Assembly: GCA_019843655.1 (NCBI GenBank)
Contig: JACDQD010000006.1
Location: 15,022,246-15,086,245 of the forward strand
DNA: 64,000 nucleotides
Direction: 5' to 3'
Source of the DNA: Lethocerus indicus
Lineage: Eukaryota > Arthropoda > Insecta > Hemiptera > Belostomatidae
Shown: in pieces, positions 14,339-26,284 of the stretch
How positions within the stretch are numbered: position 1 is the stretch's first letter
Layout of the letters: each line of letters begins with the position of its first letter
The notes under the pieces: model-generated
Databases searched by the model: none
Seen by the model: the letters and a program-made list of their open reading frames with translations, nothing else
Told to the model about the DNA's origin: nothing
Position numbers and translations under genes: made by a program

Positions 14339-16668
14339 GATAAGCAATGGTGCCCCGTGCTGCGTCTTACTGCTATCTTCTTGAGAGACAGGTAGTCATT
14401 TCTGCCGTGTTCCTAATGGACCAATTATTCCTGGATCGGACAAACGACGATACGAATGAGTCAGTGTTTTTCCTCATAAATCGTCACCGGTTTAGCATTT
14501 CAATTCCTCGTTTCCTCCTTTATTCGAAGCGCCCGTGGAATGTGTTACATAAATTCGTACTGACGACTGTTGCCGGCAACTTTGACCCATTTGGACGTAT
14601 TTAAACCATATATACACTGTTATTTATTATTTATAAGTGACGTCTAATTAAAGTATGTTGGAAAAGACTAACAGCGAGGTCAATTACGGAGTCAATTTTT
14701 GGTCATTCCGAAATTATCATATTTAGTATCGCAGCATTACTATAGACAATTTAAATATAAACGGAATTTAAATAAAATTACAAAAGCCCACGCTGTTCTT
14801 AGTAATTATCGTCGATCCATTAAGCAACGCATTTATTTGTAATTGTATTTGTTTCTTTGGAATTGTAGGAAACTGATCCGATTGTGGTTGTCTAACTGTA
14901 ACCATTTTTCAATTTGTACTGTACTGTAATTTTAGTAATGCGCCCTAATATAGTAAAACAGCTATAGGTGTCAGTAAGAGTTCATACGTGGGAAGGACAT
15001 TTCAATTGTAGGAAAGCACGAATTTTACCATGTTATATTCAAAATCGCGACAGCCTCTGTATCTGGGAGCCATTGGGAGGCATGGGGGAAGCCCTCGGGC
15101 TGCGCCTTCCGGAGCTGGGAGGAGGGACCGCCGCCGTTCGGAGGGTCCCTGTGGGAACACGGACAACAATGGACAATGTAGCCCCGGTGACGTCACTTCC
15201 GCTCCATAATCACCGCCGCCGCCACCGCCGAAGGTCTCACTCGCATTCCTCCCGCACAGTCGAGCTTCATTTGTTTTGTTTACTTTCAGAATTCGGATTT
15301 GGTAAAATGGGCGATGAGGCGAAGGGCAGTGCCGCCTGAGTGGGGTCCGCGACGCCCTCTTCAAACCGATAGGCGATTGGTTACCCTCACAAAGTATCAG
15401 AAGCGAAGACGATGGCCTACCGGATGAGCTCATGAAAAAGGAATTAAAGAAAAGTAAATCGCTTTAAATGCCCCCGCATTACAACATACGACTGTGCACA
15501 ACCGACCTCATCAATTTAAGCGGAATGAGACCAGCGATGTCATTGGACGCAGAACGACCACAATACTTGACGTGGAATAAACCAAAGAGGAAACGCTAAT
15601 AATAAAGTGTAAAGAACACAAAACAAAAAAGACAGCAGTATGCACATTCTGTGTGACCATAAAGACATATAAAGAAAAGTGCTCAAACAAAAATTATCTC
15701 TAAAAAATAAATGGGCTCAAAAGTGCCTATAGCTCGCACAGCTTATTACTGTATAGACCGCAATGGCTTGTGAAAAAGATATTTTACACTGTCTACATAA
15801 AATCTAGAGTGACTGCCTGAAATTACTAATGTTGCTGCCATAATCGCTGTACGATTTTAACTTTATTAACTACGCGTTTTAAGTCCGTGGAGACAGGCCT
15901 TCAATAGGAGGAATACACGATTCTCAATCTTGTGGAATAGTATTTTTTATTCGATCTACATTTCAATGCTTCAAAAGCCAAACTTAGTGTGGACATATTT
16001 TCCAAATAGCTGCCTTCTATATTCGGTACAAACCGCCAATCTTAAAACTAAATAAATCGAAATGCTACACAAACCCATCGGTGAATGTCTATTGCTTGTA
16101 TGTTTTAAAGCAATTAATTGTATTTATTCGTTAATTATTAACATCTTTGGGTTTTCTGTCGCCTCTCGCCTGTTTGATTCTTAGCTAAAGGTGATTGATG
16201 ATCTGGTTCTCGTGCAGCCCAATATTCGTTCTGTCAGCCACAGTAGCGAAATTCATTATCTTAGGCCTAGACCATCCCATGAGTGATTTGTTTCTCCCCA
16301 AAAATACAACTATATTTCAGGAACTTCTCCGCATATTTGACACACAATACGAAAAAGCGTTGAGTACGCTATTAGACTGACGAACGGTGTACACAGCCTG
16401 GCCGGTGTCCATATTTATCTAAAATTAGACGAATGGAACAAGTGAGGACGGCGCATGGAACAACAGGCGAAGTAGAGCGTGCGAGAAGCCATTTCCCCCT
16501 CACAGGACTGCGCCCTAGAACCCCAATTATTAAGGCACGAAAACTACAGCCGAGCCTCGTATTAATAATAATAAAACGCGGCTCGTCCCAGAAACTGAAA
16601 TTGAGAGTGAGCAAAGGAGCGCCTCTCCCGGCAGACCGACTGCCCCGAGGAAATCAAGTGTGAGAAAG

Positions 16669-16688
16669 AATGTGGATTCTCCCACATT
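16669..16688. repeat. 7-bp hairpin near a Su(H)-like octamer
   Basis: AATGTGG and CCACATT are separated by six bases. The octamer TGTGAGAA (16659-16666), which fits the Su(H) consensus YGTGRGAA, lies immediately before it. Confidence 0.6.
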
Positions 16689-18663
16689 TATCACAATTAT
16701 TGTCTCTAGCTCCTCTTTTTTATTCCCCTGAAAACAACTCTCGTTTTCAGCCCTGGGAACTCACCGACCAAATAAAACCTTTTGTTGCGCCTGACTCACT
16801 TATTGGATCGGATACAATCGCCTTCGTCTCCAGAAGGCTGTTAGTGTTATTATAAACACTTTATGCACGCTCGAATACAGATATACCTAAAATACGCGTT
16901 ATATTATACGAAAAACTATAACAAATAATCTCAAGCAGTGTTTAATTTAAATTATGGCCGCATCATCGGTGAAAATTCTCAATCGGGAAAGGCAAGTCGA
17001 ATATTATATCGAATATTATAGACACAATTAAGAATTAAAGAAATAATAATAAAATAGATTAACGGGTGTATTGAGTGAACGGCTTTTCCACCTAGGTAAC
17101 GTTTTCAGAGAATAAAGGCATAATTGGACTACTAGTTGAATAGTTGGTTTCAGCACATATTCAATGGTCTCAGGGAAACAATTGAGCTAATATTTAATTT
17201 GTTCAGAATGAAAAAATAACTTCCGGCAAATCGCCGAAAAGCGGGTTGACCTCTGTCTTCGAATTACTCGTTTTGTGCACACCCGACGACATTTCGCACT
17301 TCGTGAGATCAAAACGGTGGGGACCGAAGGGCGCTCTTGAAAATCGTACACGGAAAAAAAGTGGTTGGGCTCGTAGTTAGTGAGTTATCCAACAGATGCA
17401 AGGGCGGGTGGCCGTCCAGTAGCACTACCTGGCGGCCAGCTCGGGCAGTCCACCGGCCAGCGCCGCTCCGTCCTTCTTCTTCGCCCACCGACACACTTTT
17501 TAAAAGATGTCCCGGACCCCGTCTAGCGATGGCTCCTATTAATTTGTCGATTCGCTCGATTAGTCTTCACCGCTAGGGCTTTGATTAATTCGTTCGGCCG
17601 AGGGGAAGGAATCACCGGCCGTTAGACTTGAAGTGGTTCAAGTCGTCGGCAACCGATGACCGTGGATTAAGTCCGCGCCTCGACAATTAATCGATGATCC
17701 TGTATCGGTAAGAGGCTGATCTGTTTAAAATTATGTATCTTTATTCCCCTCTCTATCGGAGCAGGAGACCAAATTTCGATGTGACATTATAAGTATCTAC
17801 CGGTTCTATTTTTGTGTTATTGTGTTTAGTAGACAAAATGTTATCTTCGATTGAGATTCAGTTCCATTATTGTAAACTTCAAATATATAAAAAATGATTG
17901 ATTAACAACACGAAATAATATTTCTCGAGTTCATAGTTTTCTTGCTAGAGTTTTTAGCGAATACCGCTGTTATTGTCTATTGACGGACGTCCCTCTAAAG
18001 TCGACACGTTAATTACATGGACGAGGTCGCGCATTATTTTCATTTCACGTTTAATGATGTTACTCGTGTTGTAATTAATATAGGTTTTCTCTGGTCTCAC
18101 GCCTGACTTATCTCCGATTCAAAACCGTAATGAACAGTTCCGTACTGCTCCGTAATCGGAATTTTATCCTTGGTCCGCCTCCATTCCGTACACATTGTTC
18201 GGTCTCGACATTACCTAATGAAATACCTTAGATTTATTATAATCGTGACGGAACCTTCTCCTTTATTGTTTTTCCCAGTCCTTGATACACCATTGTTTAT
18301 CAGTCGTAAAACATAATTCGGCGGTCGTTAAAAATATTTGATGACAGTAAGAATGTACAAAGCTAAGGTTGGTTTACAGTGATCCCATTTTATTGGGGCG
18401 AATTTCTGAAAATGTGACGAGTAAGGTCCCATTATAACTCCTTATTTTATGTACAAATTCGATAAATAAATTATTGCTATCTGTTGTAGAGAACATATTC
18501 TGAAACAACTATATATGCTTGCATCCACATTGCAGATTTATAGGCCGATGATCGTTTCACGGTGACGACCACAATAGCACCGTAGCGCCTGTGGTGTAAC
18601 CTCAGCATTGAATCATAGACACGACAAATATACTGTCGGCTAAGTTGTGGTCTATGTATGTGT

Positions 18664-18666
<3 letters not shown>

Positions 18667-18713
<47 letters not shown>
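18667..18713. repeat. (AT)n microsatellite
   Basis: About 23 uninterrupted AT units, the longest pure microsatellite in the window and probably length-variable. Confidence 0.95.
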
Positions 18714-18714
<1 letters not shown>

Positions 18715-19973
18715 GTAATATCATCTAATGTACTTTAGTAGTGTGAATTCTCAGTCTATTCTAGACTTTCTTTCCTGGTCAATATCGTCAATACGATAAT
18801 AATAAAGCCAGATATTCGCACATCATAAATAATTCGACGTTTAATATTCCTAACGTACTTTCATTATTGTACAATACTTTCATAACATTTGTCGAAGAGC
18901 TAGCCACACGTAGGTGATTTGAAACAACCTTCCTCCTCCCAGATTTGTTCCCGATGTGGTCCGAATTTCTGAAATGCCATCCGACCGTCGGCTTCCAGTC
19001 TCCAGAGAGGGGATAAATTTATCGAATCAAGAAAGTATTTGAGATTCCTCGGGCCCGTTCAGCGGTGCGGAATGTTTAATAAACGGGAGAATTTCCGCGT
19101 TTAAAATACGCCCGACTAGCGGCACTACAGTGGGCGGGTATGAAATTATTTCGGTGGGAGTGAAATGTAAAAATACGGAAGGACGTCGTTAGGACGGCGG
19201 TTTCGTCAGATCGGCCGTATCGGCAGAAAGAGAGAGAGAAAACAGGGGGGAGAATAAGGGGGGGAGAGAAGACGGGATGAAGTGAGAACAAATTGTCAAG
19301 AGATTGTCACGGTGCGGGAGGTTGGCCGGTGTTTTTCAGCCGAGGTGAAAGAAGCCTTTGAGAGGGGCCGCCTTTCCCACGCGCCCGCACTGGACTGGGG
19401 ACCCGCACCGCCAACACACTAGAAAAACGGCTTTAATTCAATTACTTTGAAAATTATCCTCAGCCGATGCCCCTACGCGGCAAATCTATTTTTTCCCCAT
19501 CTTCTAGTAGCCCCCCTCCGACCGATTTTCACCTAATTACGTCCTGTCGCGTAAGAGCTCACCGGGGGAAAAAAAAATAATTGAGAGCCTCCCTTCCATG
19601 TTGTACGGGCCTGTTGCCGCCTCTCCTACGCATTTAATCCCCAGAATATAAAGTAAATATATCATCTAATCTCAAATATTAATTCCTGTACGCCGACTAT
19701 CCATTTCACTCGGGGAAATTATTTGGCACAGAATCCTCAATAAAGTGTAAATATTAATATCCATTCAGCCTACACACCAGAATCGGCGTCTCGTATTTAG
19801 CATTGATGATTGTAAACTCAAATAAAATACGCCCGGCTTTGATAAGTACAATTTTTACGGAAGATTGTAGTAGTTTAAGAGGGGATTAATTGTTGTATAG
19901 TCAAGAATGAATGGAGAACATTGTATGATTGAAGGAAGTTCGGTGTTGTACAAGGGAGATATATGAGCGATGA

Positions 19974-20212
19974 GCTCTCCCCACCCCTCGCTCTTCCCCT
20001 ATCACTCCCTCTCCCTCTATCTCTATCTCTCGCTCTCTCTCTGACAAATGCTTTTTCCTCCCCTTATTTATGATATGCTGATACTCTCTTCTCTCGTCTC
20101 CCCCCCCCCTCCAACTCATCCGACGACCGCCCGCTCATTCCTCTCTCTCTCACTCTCTCTCCCTCTCTCGTATCTCTCCTCTCCTTCTCTGCCTCTCTCG
20201 GTGTCTCTGTCT
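19974..20212. repeat. Long pyrimidine (CT) tract
   Basis: Two imperfect CT-rich arms with a ten-base C run at 20100-20109. It carries dense GAGAG on the minus strand. Confidence 0.85.
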
Positions 20213-23200
20213 GGGCCGCCGCTACGTGGTTACGCTCCGGAGATCAAGGCGAGGGACCAGCAGCCCCCGCCCCCGCAACCCATCCCCCACCTCTTCCTTC
20301 TTCAACCATAATTCCATCATCCACTCCTCGAGTCAACTTGTCGTCCCCGTGGCTTCCACCATACACTCTCCCTCTCGCTCCCTACTACAGCTCCCTTCCT
20401 TTTGTAATAACTGTGTAAAAACAGAACCGGCTCCCACTTGAGTCGCTAATACCGGATTTGTTGTTGTATTAGACTTGATCTCTTGATACATTGTCTCAAA
20501 GTAATTCGTTGAATGATTACAATCTGAAATTAAGCTACTGAATTTAGTTCGAATGGACAATGGGCACATCAAAAAAATCACTTATGGTTACGATGCAAAA
20601 TAATAACTGCATAACTCTGAAACCGACCACAGATATTAAATAAAATCCATAGATTTCTGCAGTATTGCGCGATCCCAATTTCATTATTATACACTAAGCG
20701 GCTATAAATTATTTTTTGTTAAAAGAAATTAAATTACAACAAATTTGGGATCATCATATCCGGTGGCAGAAATATACGGGCTCGTTAAGCCGACTTCCAC
20801 GCGCCGGCTACGTTTTCTCACAGATTTTTGAAATATTTTCCGAAGTACCTATTTAAAAAAAAAATAAAAATAAAAAAACCAACTCCAAGCGTCGACCGCC
20901 GGCTCGGGCCTATAAATAATATCGTGCAGTCTCCCGCCGCAGCTCGCTTCATTCGCCTCTCCGCTAATTATTTTTCAGCTCTATTAATAAGCTGCGACCT
21001 CGTGCATAAAAATAAACTCTTGTCCTTCGCGCGATCAGATCCGAAATAAAGTTTATTTTATAGGAAATTTGTCTGCCGGCGCTGCACCGAGTTTTTCGTT
21101 GATCCCCAACTATGTGGTACACTTCCGAACGTCGACCGACGATGGGACCCTGGCTCGCGCGGTTTGAAGCCGCATTATTTTCTTATACCTAATAAACCTT
21201 TATTAGAAGGTAAATGAAAGTTTAAAATACTTTAGTTTAGACGAATAAGAAAGACGTCTCTTTCATATAGATTTTTTTCCGGGAACACGATATACGATTT
21301 AATGACTTATACTGCCTAAATTAACCGAACAAGTTTAAACTAATTCAAGAAATTGTATTCCTGGGTAATTTTATGAAAGAATTATAAAATCGAAATGTAC
21401 GAGATAGATGACAACGATTTTTACGGGCGTATTTACGTTAAGAAAACTTCACGAGATATTCAAAAGATACATATCGACAGATTAGTCCGACAGAGGCCTT
21501 CGAAACATATCTTACCGAGGGTTTCCAGAATAGACCGTTGTTGTCTTGAGTGGCCCACGCCTCTCTTTTATATTTTCACTAACCGACTCCGTTTTGTAAG
21601 GCAATAAAAATTGTGTAGAGGGAACAGTTCCCAGCATGTTGAGCCGGGCGGAGCATCTGGGCGGTTCATAAATCTCGGCGTGCTCGGCAGCGCTTGTAGG
21701 CGAGGACCTCACACTATGCTAGTAATTAGCCGGAGAACAGACAACGACAGATAGCGCGTAAATAAGACGTAAGTGGGTTCCTATATTTATACATTACTTC
21801 AGAGCGGTCCTGGCCGGTAAATATCGTTGTCTAATTAATTAAACTATTAGATTTGTTTTTTTACTTTGTACCGGAATAAAAAAATCGACGAACGCGAATC
21901 GGAACGAATGGGAGTTTCATACCGCAAAGACAGCGCAAATTACACGCGTCATATTCCACGTTGTCTCGCGATCTTGGCACCCGCGGAGAATAAAGGTCCA
22001 CAGAAACATTACTGAACGGCGGGTAAAACAATGATTAATTAAAATGAAAAAGTAAATAAGGGAAAAATCAAAGGTTTAAAAAATATATATAATAAACTCT
22101 AACGGCACTGAAAACAGCTATTGTAGTTACTACAGTAAATGAAGCAATTACAGCTAAATAAATTCTGTTCCTTTTATGTTTTTTATTTAATCCGAACGAT
22201 TTAATATCAAATAATTTTCTGCGCATCGACATTATCAGGGTAGCGTCAAGTTTGTTGAAGTTTTTCCTCCACATCACCAACCACTACCGGTATGGTTGCC
22301 AATAACCTTCACGCATACATAACGAGGTTATCACTAGCAGTTCGTGTTAAATATTTGCCAAGGTAATTCCTGGCAGACCCAACCAGTTCAATAGAGTTTG
22401 TTATACTGAGGTTGATAACTAAAGTTATTATTTCATCCCTCCAGTAATTTTTCAACAAAAAAATATTTCGTTCCGAAATTTACCAGTTAACTGGTTAAAA
22501 AATTAAACACCTTTCAAAGCCGCGTCGTTGATTTCATAATGCGACAAAAGCCAATTAAATTGGGCTTCGGATATTTATCGCCGGGCCAAATGCGGTTGGG
22601 GAACGCGAAAAATTCCTATTGTGCAAATATGATTTATTGATTTGGCAAATACACAGCGGTTTTCCGGTCCCGGCAGAGCTTGGGCCCGCTCTCCGCCCGG
22701 TTAAAATTAAAATATCAGGTCGACCCGCCGGCGTCTACTTTACTCGTACAAAGTAGGAACTTGAAATATATTTATTCGTCCGAGCAACCTCAGTCTAGCT
22801 CGGTTTGGAGATTTAGGATGTTTTTTATTATTGTCATATTGACGATAGAGTGAAAGCGTGCCAAACGTTTCGGCAATTTCGATGTACTTCAAGTTTCTTT
22901 CGCGCTGTAATCAGAATTATTATTAAATATTCTAATTTTCCTTTAATGTAATTTTACTTTAAAGGAACTTAGTCCTACGAGAGATATGATTTTGAAGAAA
23001 TGGGTTGTATTTAAACGATTTCGCACCGTTGTGTAAAAAACGTCTGAACATAACGAATTTTTTCCACATTAATTTTCAACCTATAATTGCACGTAGGCGA
23101 CCCGCGAAATAACGGATCGGTGAGTTAATTTAGCACTTTTTTGCTCCCAACGCGATTCATTTTTCGTCCGCATTATCGAATTGGCACGATTAACGTTGGT

Positions 23201-25067
23201 CGACATTAGGAAACGAAAAAATGTAGTTTATAAAATCGCGTGAAATAGCCGGCGTGCAATAATGAGATCTCATTGGGATGAAAGCGCGGGCCCGGCCCAC
23301 CGTCATTTATTTCTGCACGGCGTAACCGTCGAATTACAACCGGAGGTTTTTATACGAAGCTTTGTGCAGCCGGTTTTTGAATTCGGGGCGGCCGAATCGG
23401 GGGAATTTTCATTTTCGGGGCCCCAACGGTGAAAAGGAAAATAATTTATTTACACGGGCCGCGATGCCCCAAACCCCTCCCCATCGCCACCGTCGGGCCT
23501 ATAATATTTTGTCGGTCGGTAATGGAGGGCTTTTGTATCTGAAAGCTTTTTGGCAGTCGGGGAAAAAGCGTCAAATTTGCGGTGCAATTAGAGTCCAGGG
23601 GGGAGGGCTCTCCGGTAACGAGATTTGCGGTACAAAGTGTAGTAGAGCCCCGGAGAGCCTTTGTAAATAGGTAATGCACTAGCTCTGACCAACCCGCAGT
23701 CTCTACCCGAGAGAAAATTAACAACTAGAAGCGGTACCATCTACCACCGACTTCCTATAAAGTGTACCAGCCGTGGTTCGGACCCACTGGACCCGCCGAC
23801 CCTGCAAAGTGGAAGCTGGACCTGAAAAGGACCATGAAAGGGCCGAGATTTATCTTCTGTTCCTCGTGAAATTAGAAGGGATAGACGCGTACAATTCAAC
23901 AGAGCTGATTCTAAACTTGAGGGTGAATTTTACTGAATTAATTCGCTAAAAACTTAATTGTTTAATGTAATTAGCAATCTGAAATATAATATTTCCATAA
24001 TTATCAGTATGGAATAATATTATGCGATGTAGTCGGAATATCGATCGTGAAATTTTGCAAGATTCTCTTCCTTGACGGCTCTAAGCGAGACGAGGCCTCC
24101 TTTCAAAATTATATCGAACTATTACTTTATAAAGTATAAAGTATAGCTTGACGATAGCTCTATAAGATATAAGCAGTGTCGATTACAGAACGATTGGACG
24201 AAATAACGGCCCGGTTGAATTTACAGTCTTGGCTAGTGCTGACGTAAATTGCTCGTGGAATCATTTTAGCTAATTAATTTTTGCACGTGCCTACCCCTCT
24301 CCATCAACCAACCGGCGGGAAAGTTCTTCATTGTAGCGGCCGAGCGGCAACCTGATAGCTCAATAACTATTATTATTAGAGAATTGACCCGTAAAACCAG
24401 ATCGAACCGACCGGCAACTAATGAACCGACAGCGGCATTCGGATTATTACCGCGCACGCGAACCTAACTTAAATTGTGTTTACATTGGTGTTTGAATCTT
24501 TCCAACGGGACTTAGAAATCATCCTAAATCCTCCCTCGCATTAATATTTGTTTCCAATCAGTTGCGTATTTGTTCCTATGTATTTTGATGTACATATAAT
24601 GAAATATAATACAATGAGGAGAAATAATACAATTATTATTGAATATATAACAGTATTTGTAAACACCAGATGGTAACATACAGCCAAGGGGGTAGAAAAC
24701 CCTGGGGCCAATGTGCTCAGAGGGGTCCACAAGAGAATATGAAAGGGGTCATTGTTCCTAATTGACATTGTACTTTTCAATTCTTCCAAGCCAGTGGACA
24801 TCTAGGATATTTTCTTCGTTTCATAGAATAGAAAATGGGAACAGATTTAAATAAACACAACAAATGCGTACATTCTGTGCCACTTGAAACAGTTTGTTAC
24901 ACATCATCGATAGTTTCTTTTCATAAGGAATCTCATATCGGAGCTGATTCGAGAAATTAGAGTCTCGATGTCGATTCTAAAACTGCCACCGCCCGTTTGA
25001 GCGTTCGGTTTAAGAAACCCGACCCCCTCCCCCCGTTATTGAACTTTCTCTTCATAGGACAATATGA

Positions 25068-25088
25068 GGGACAGGGACAGGGACAGGG
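25068..25088 (+). other. G-quadruplex motif (GGGACA repeat)
   Basis: Four GGG runs are separated by identical ACA loops (GGGACA three times, then GGG). This fits the canonical intramolecular quadruplex pattern with short equal loops, and is also a 6-base tandem repeat. A further GC-rich stretch follows within 60 bases. Confidence 0.8.
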
Positions 25089-25228
25089 TAATATCCCGGG
25101 GTGTAATGGGGCCGGGGGCGGCGGCTCCCGGGGGTGTGGGCGGCGGACCACGAAATGAACTCTTGGGCCAGATACATATTTCACAGGGGGATGCTCACCA
25201 TCCTACCAACGAAACACATCCATCTTAT

Positions 25229-25276
25229 TCCCTCCCTCCCTCCCTCTCTCACTCTCTCCCTCCCTCCTTCCTGTCC
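25229..25276. repeat. CCCT/CT tract
   Basis: (CCCT)n flanking (CT)n. Confidence 0.85.
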
Positions 25277-25762
25277 CTAATCATCGTGCTATCTTTATAA
25301 CAAAAAAAAGAAGAAAAGAACAAATAGCTTTTCATTAATGTCCCTGCACCGTCGCCCATGAGCTATATCTGCCTCTGGATAAGCATCGGTCTGCATATTC
25401 TTCATTGGTGACGCTTCTTCTATCCTGTCGCGTTTGACTTGCGGCTCATCCTAGGAAGCATATTGCACATTAATTCTACTAAAAATAAGGACAGTACGAT
25501 CGAATATCTAGTGTCAGAATAATATTCCCTGAAGAGTTTTTACATCTACATAACCATAGTACGCCCAGAAAAAGTACTGAATTCACCACGTACTGCTCTG
25601 GCTTGTTAGTATGGTTTATAACTACGTTACTGTTGTATAGTTTATTGTTCTATTTACGCTCTATTTCATGAAATATTTGAAACAGATATTTAAAGAACTG
25701 CCAAATTTTTATATTTTCACAACTTCAGATGAATTTCTACCGGAATCATTCGTCGTGGGTGG

Positions 25763-25874
25763 TGCGGTTTTCCACGGGGGAAAATTTCGTCGTCGAATTA
25801 AAAGAAAAAATATTCTTATTTTTTTCTAAGTCAGACTGCGGTTAATTGTTGCGAAATCCTCCCGTTTTGCGGTC
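25763..25874. promoter_or_regulatory. Cluster of three Runx-type sites, about 10 kb upstream
   Basis: TGCGGTT (25763-25769), TGCGGTT (25837-25843) and TGCGGTC (25868-25874) are all in one orientation. A small TTTTCC/GGAAAA inverted repeat overlaps the first site. Confidence 0.25.
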
Positions 25875-26270
25875 TCGTTTTTTGAAGCAATTTGGCCGCA
25901 AAGAGAAACTCCGTCGGTATTGTTTTTGCAAAACCCAGCAAAAACTATTCCTCCACCTGTTTTCTAATCCGGCCATAAAACGTCATACGACCGACATTTC
26001 AGGGTTCGTGAAAAAGTCAATGGAAAAAAATAAAACAACCGGTGGTCACTCCGTATATTCATCATAGACTAATTTGTAACTAGTTTATGTTTCTACAATA
26101 AAACCCATCCTTCCTTCAAGTTCCTTCCTTCTGTTAATAATATTGATATTATGCAATTCTACTTGTAATCAATTATTAACAATATAATTTCTGTGTTTTA
26201 GGTAAGTGGAATTATACATACTGCTGTCCGGCTGTGAGTATCTAGTTGTTTTTCAATAATGAGGTAAATA

Positions 26271-26284
26271 TAATAATAATAATA
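26271..26284. repeat. Short (ATA)n
   Basis: Four to five TAA units. Confidence 0.7.

Larger units (their letters stand above)
8851..15500. other. Upstream DNA, no gene seen
   Basis: GC-rich patches lie at about 8860-9270, 13500-13930 and 15060-15440, with AT-rich DNA between. It contains a 23-base tandem duplication (13815-13859) and a perfect 9-bp hairpin (14312-14338). The 143-codon frames at 11483-11914 (plus) and 15002-15433 (minus) translate to unrecognisable protein; the second is Gly/Pro/Ser-rich because it crosses a GCC-repeat patch. Confidence 0.6.
15501..23250. other. Upstream DNA, no gene seen
   Basis: AT-rich DNA with GC-rich patches near 17280-17660 and 19020-19420, a long TA microsatellite (18667-18713) and a long pyrimidine tract (19974-20212). 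An A-rich stretch lies at 20855-20878. No supported gene. Confidence 0.6.

Noticed and set aside
15002..15433. 143-codon minus-strand frame and an overlapping 123-codon plus-strand frame
   Set aside because: Both are consequences of a GCC/GGC-rich patch that suppresses stop codons. The translations are low complexity. A TTTACTTTCAG acceptor-like sequence here has no matching exon.
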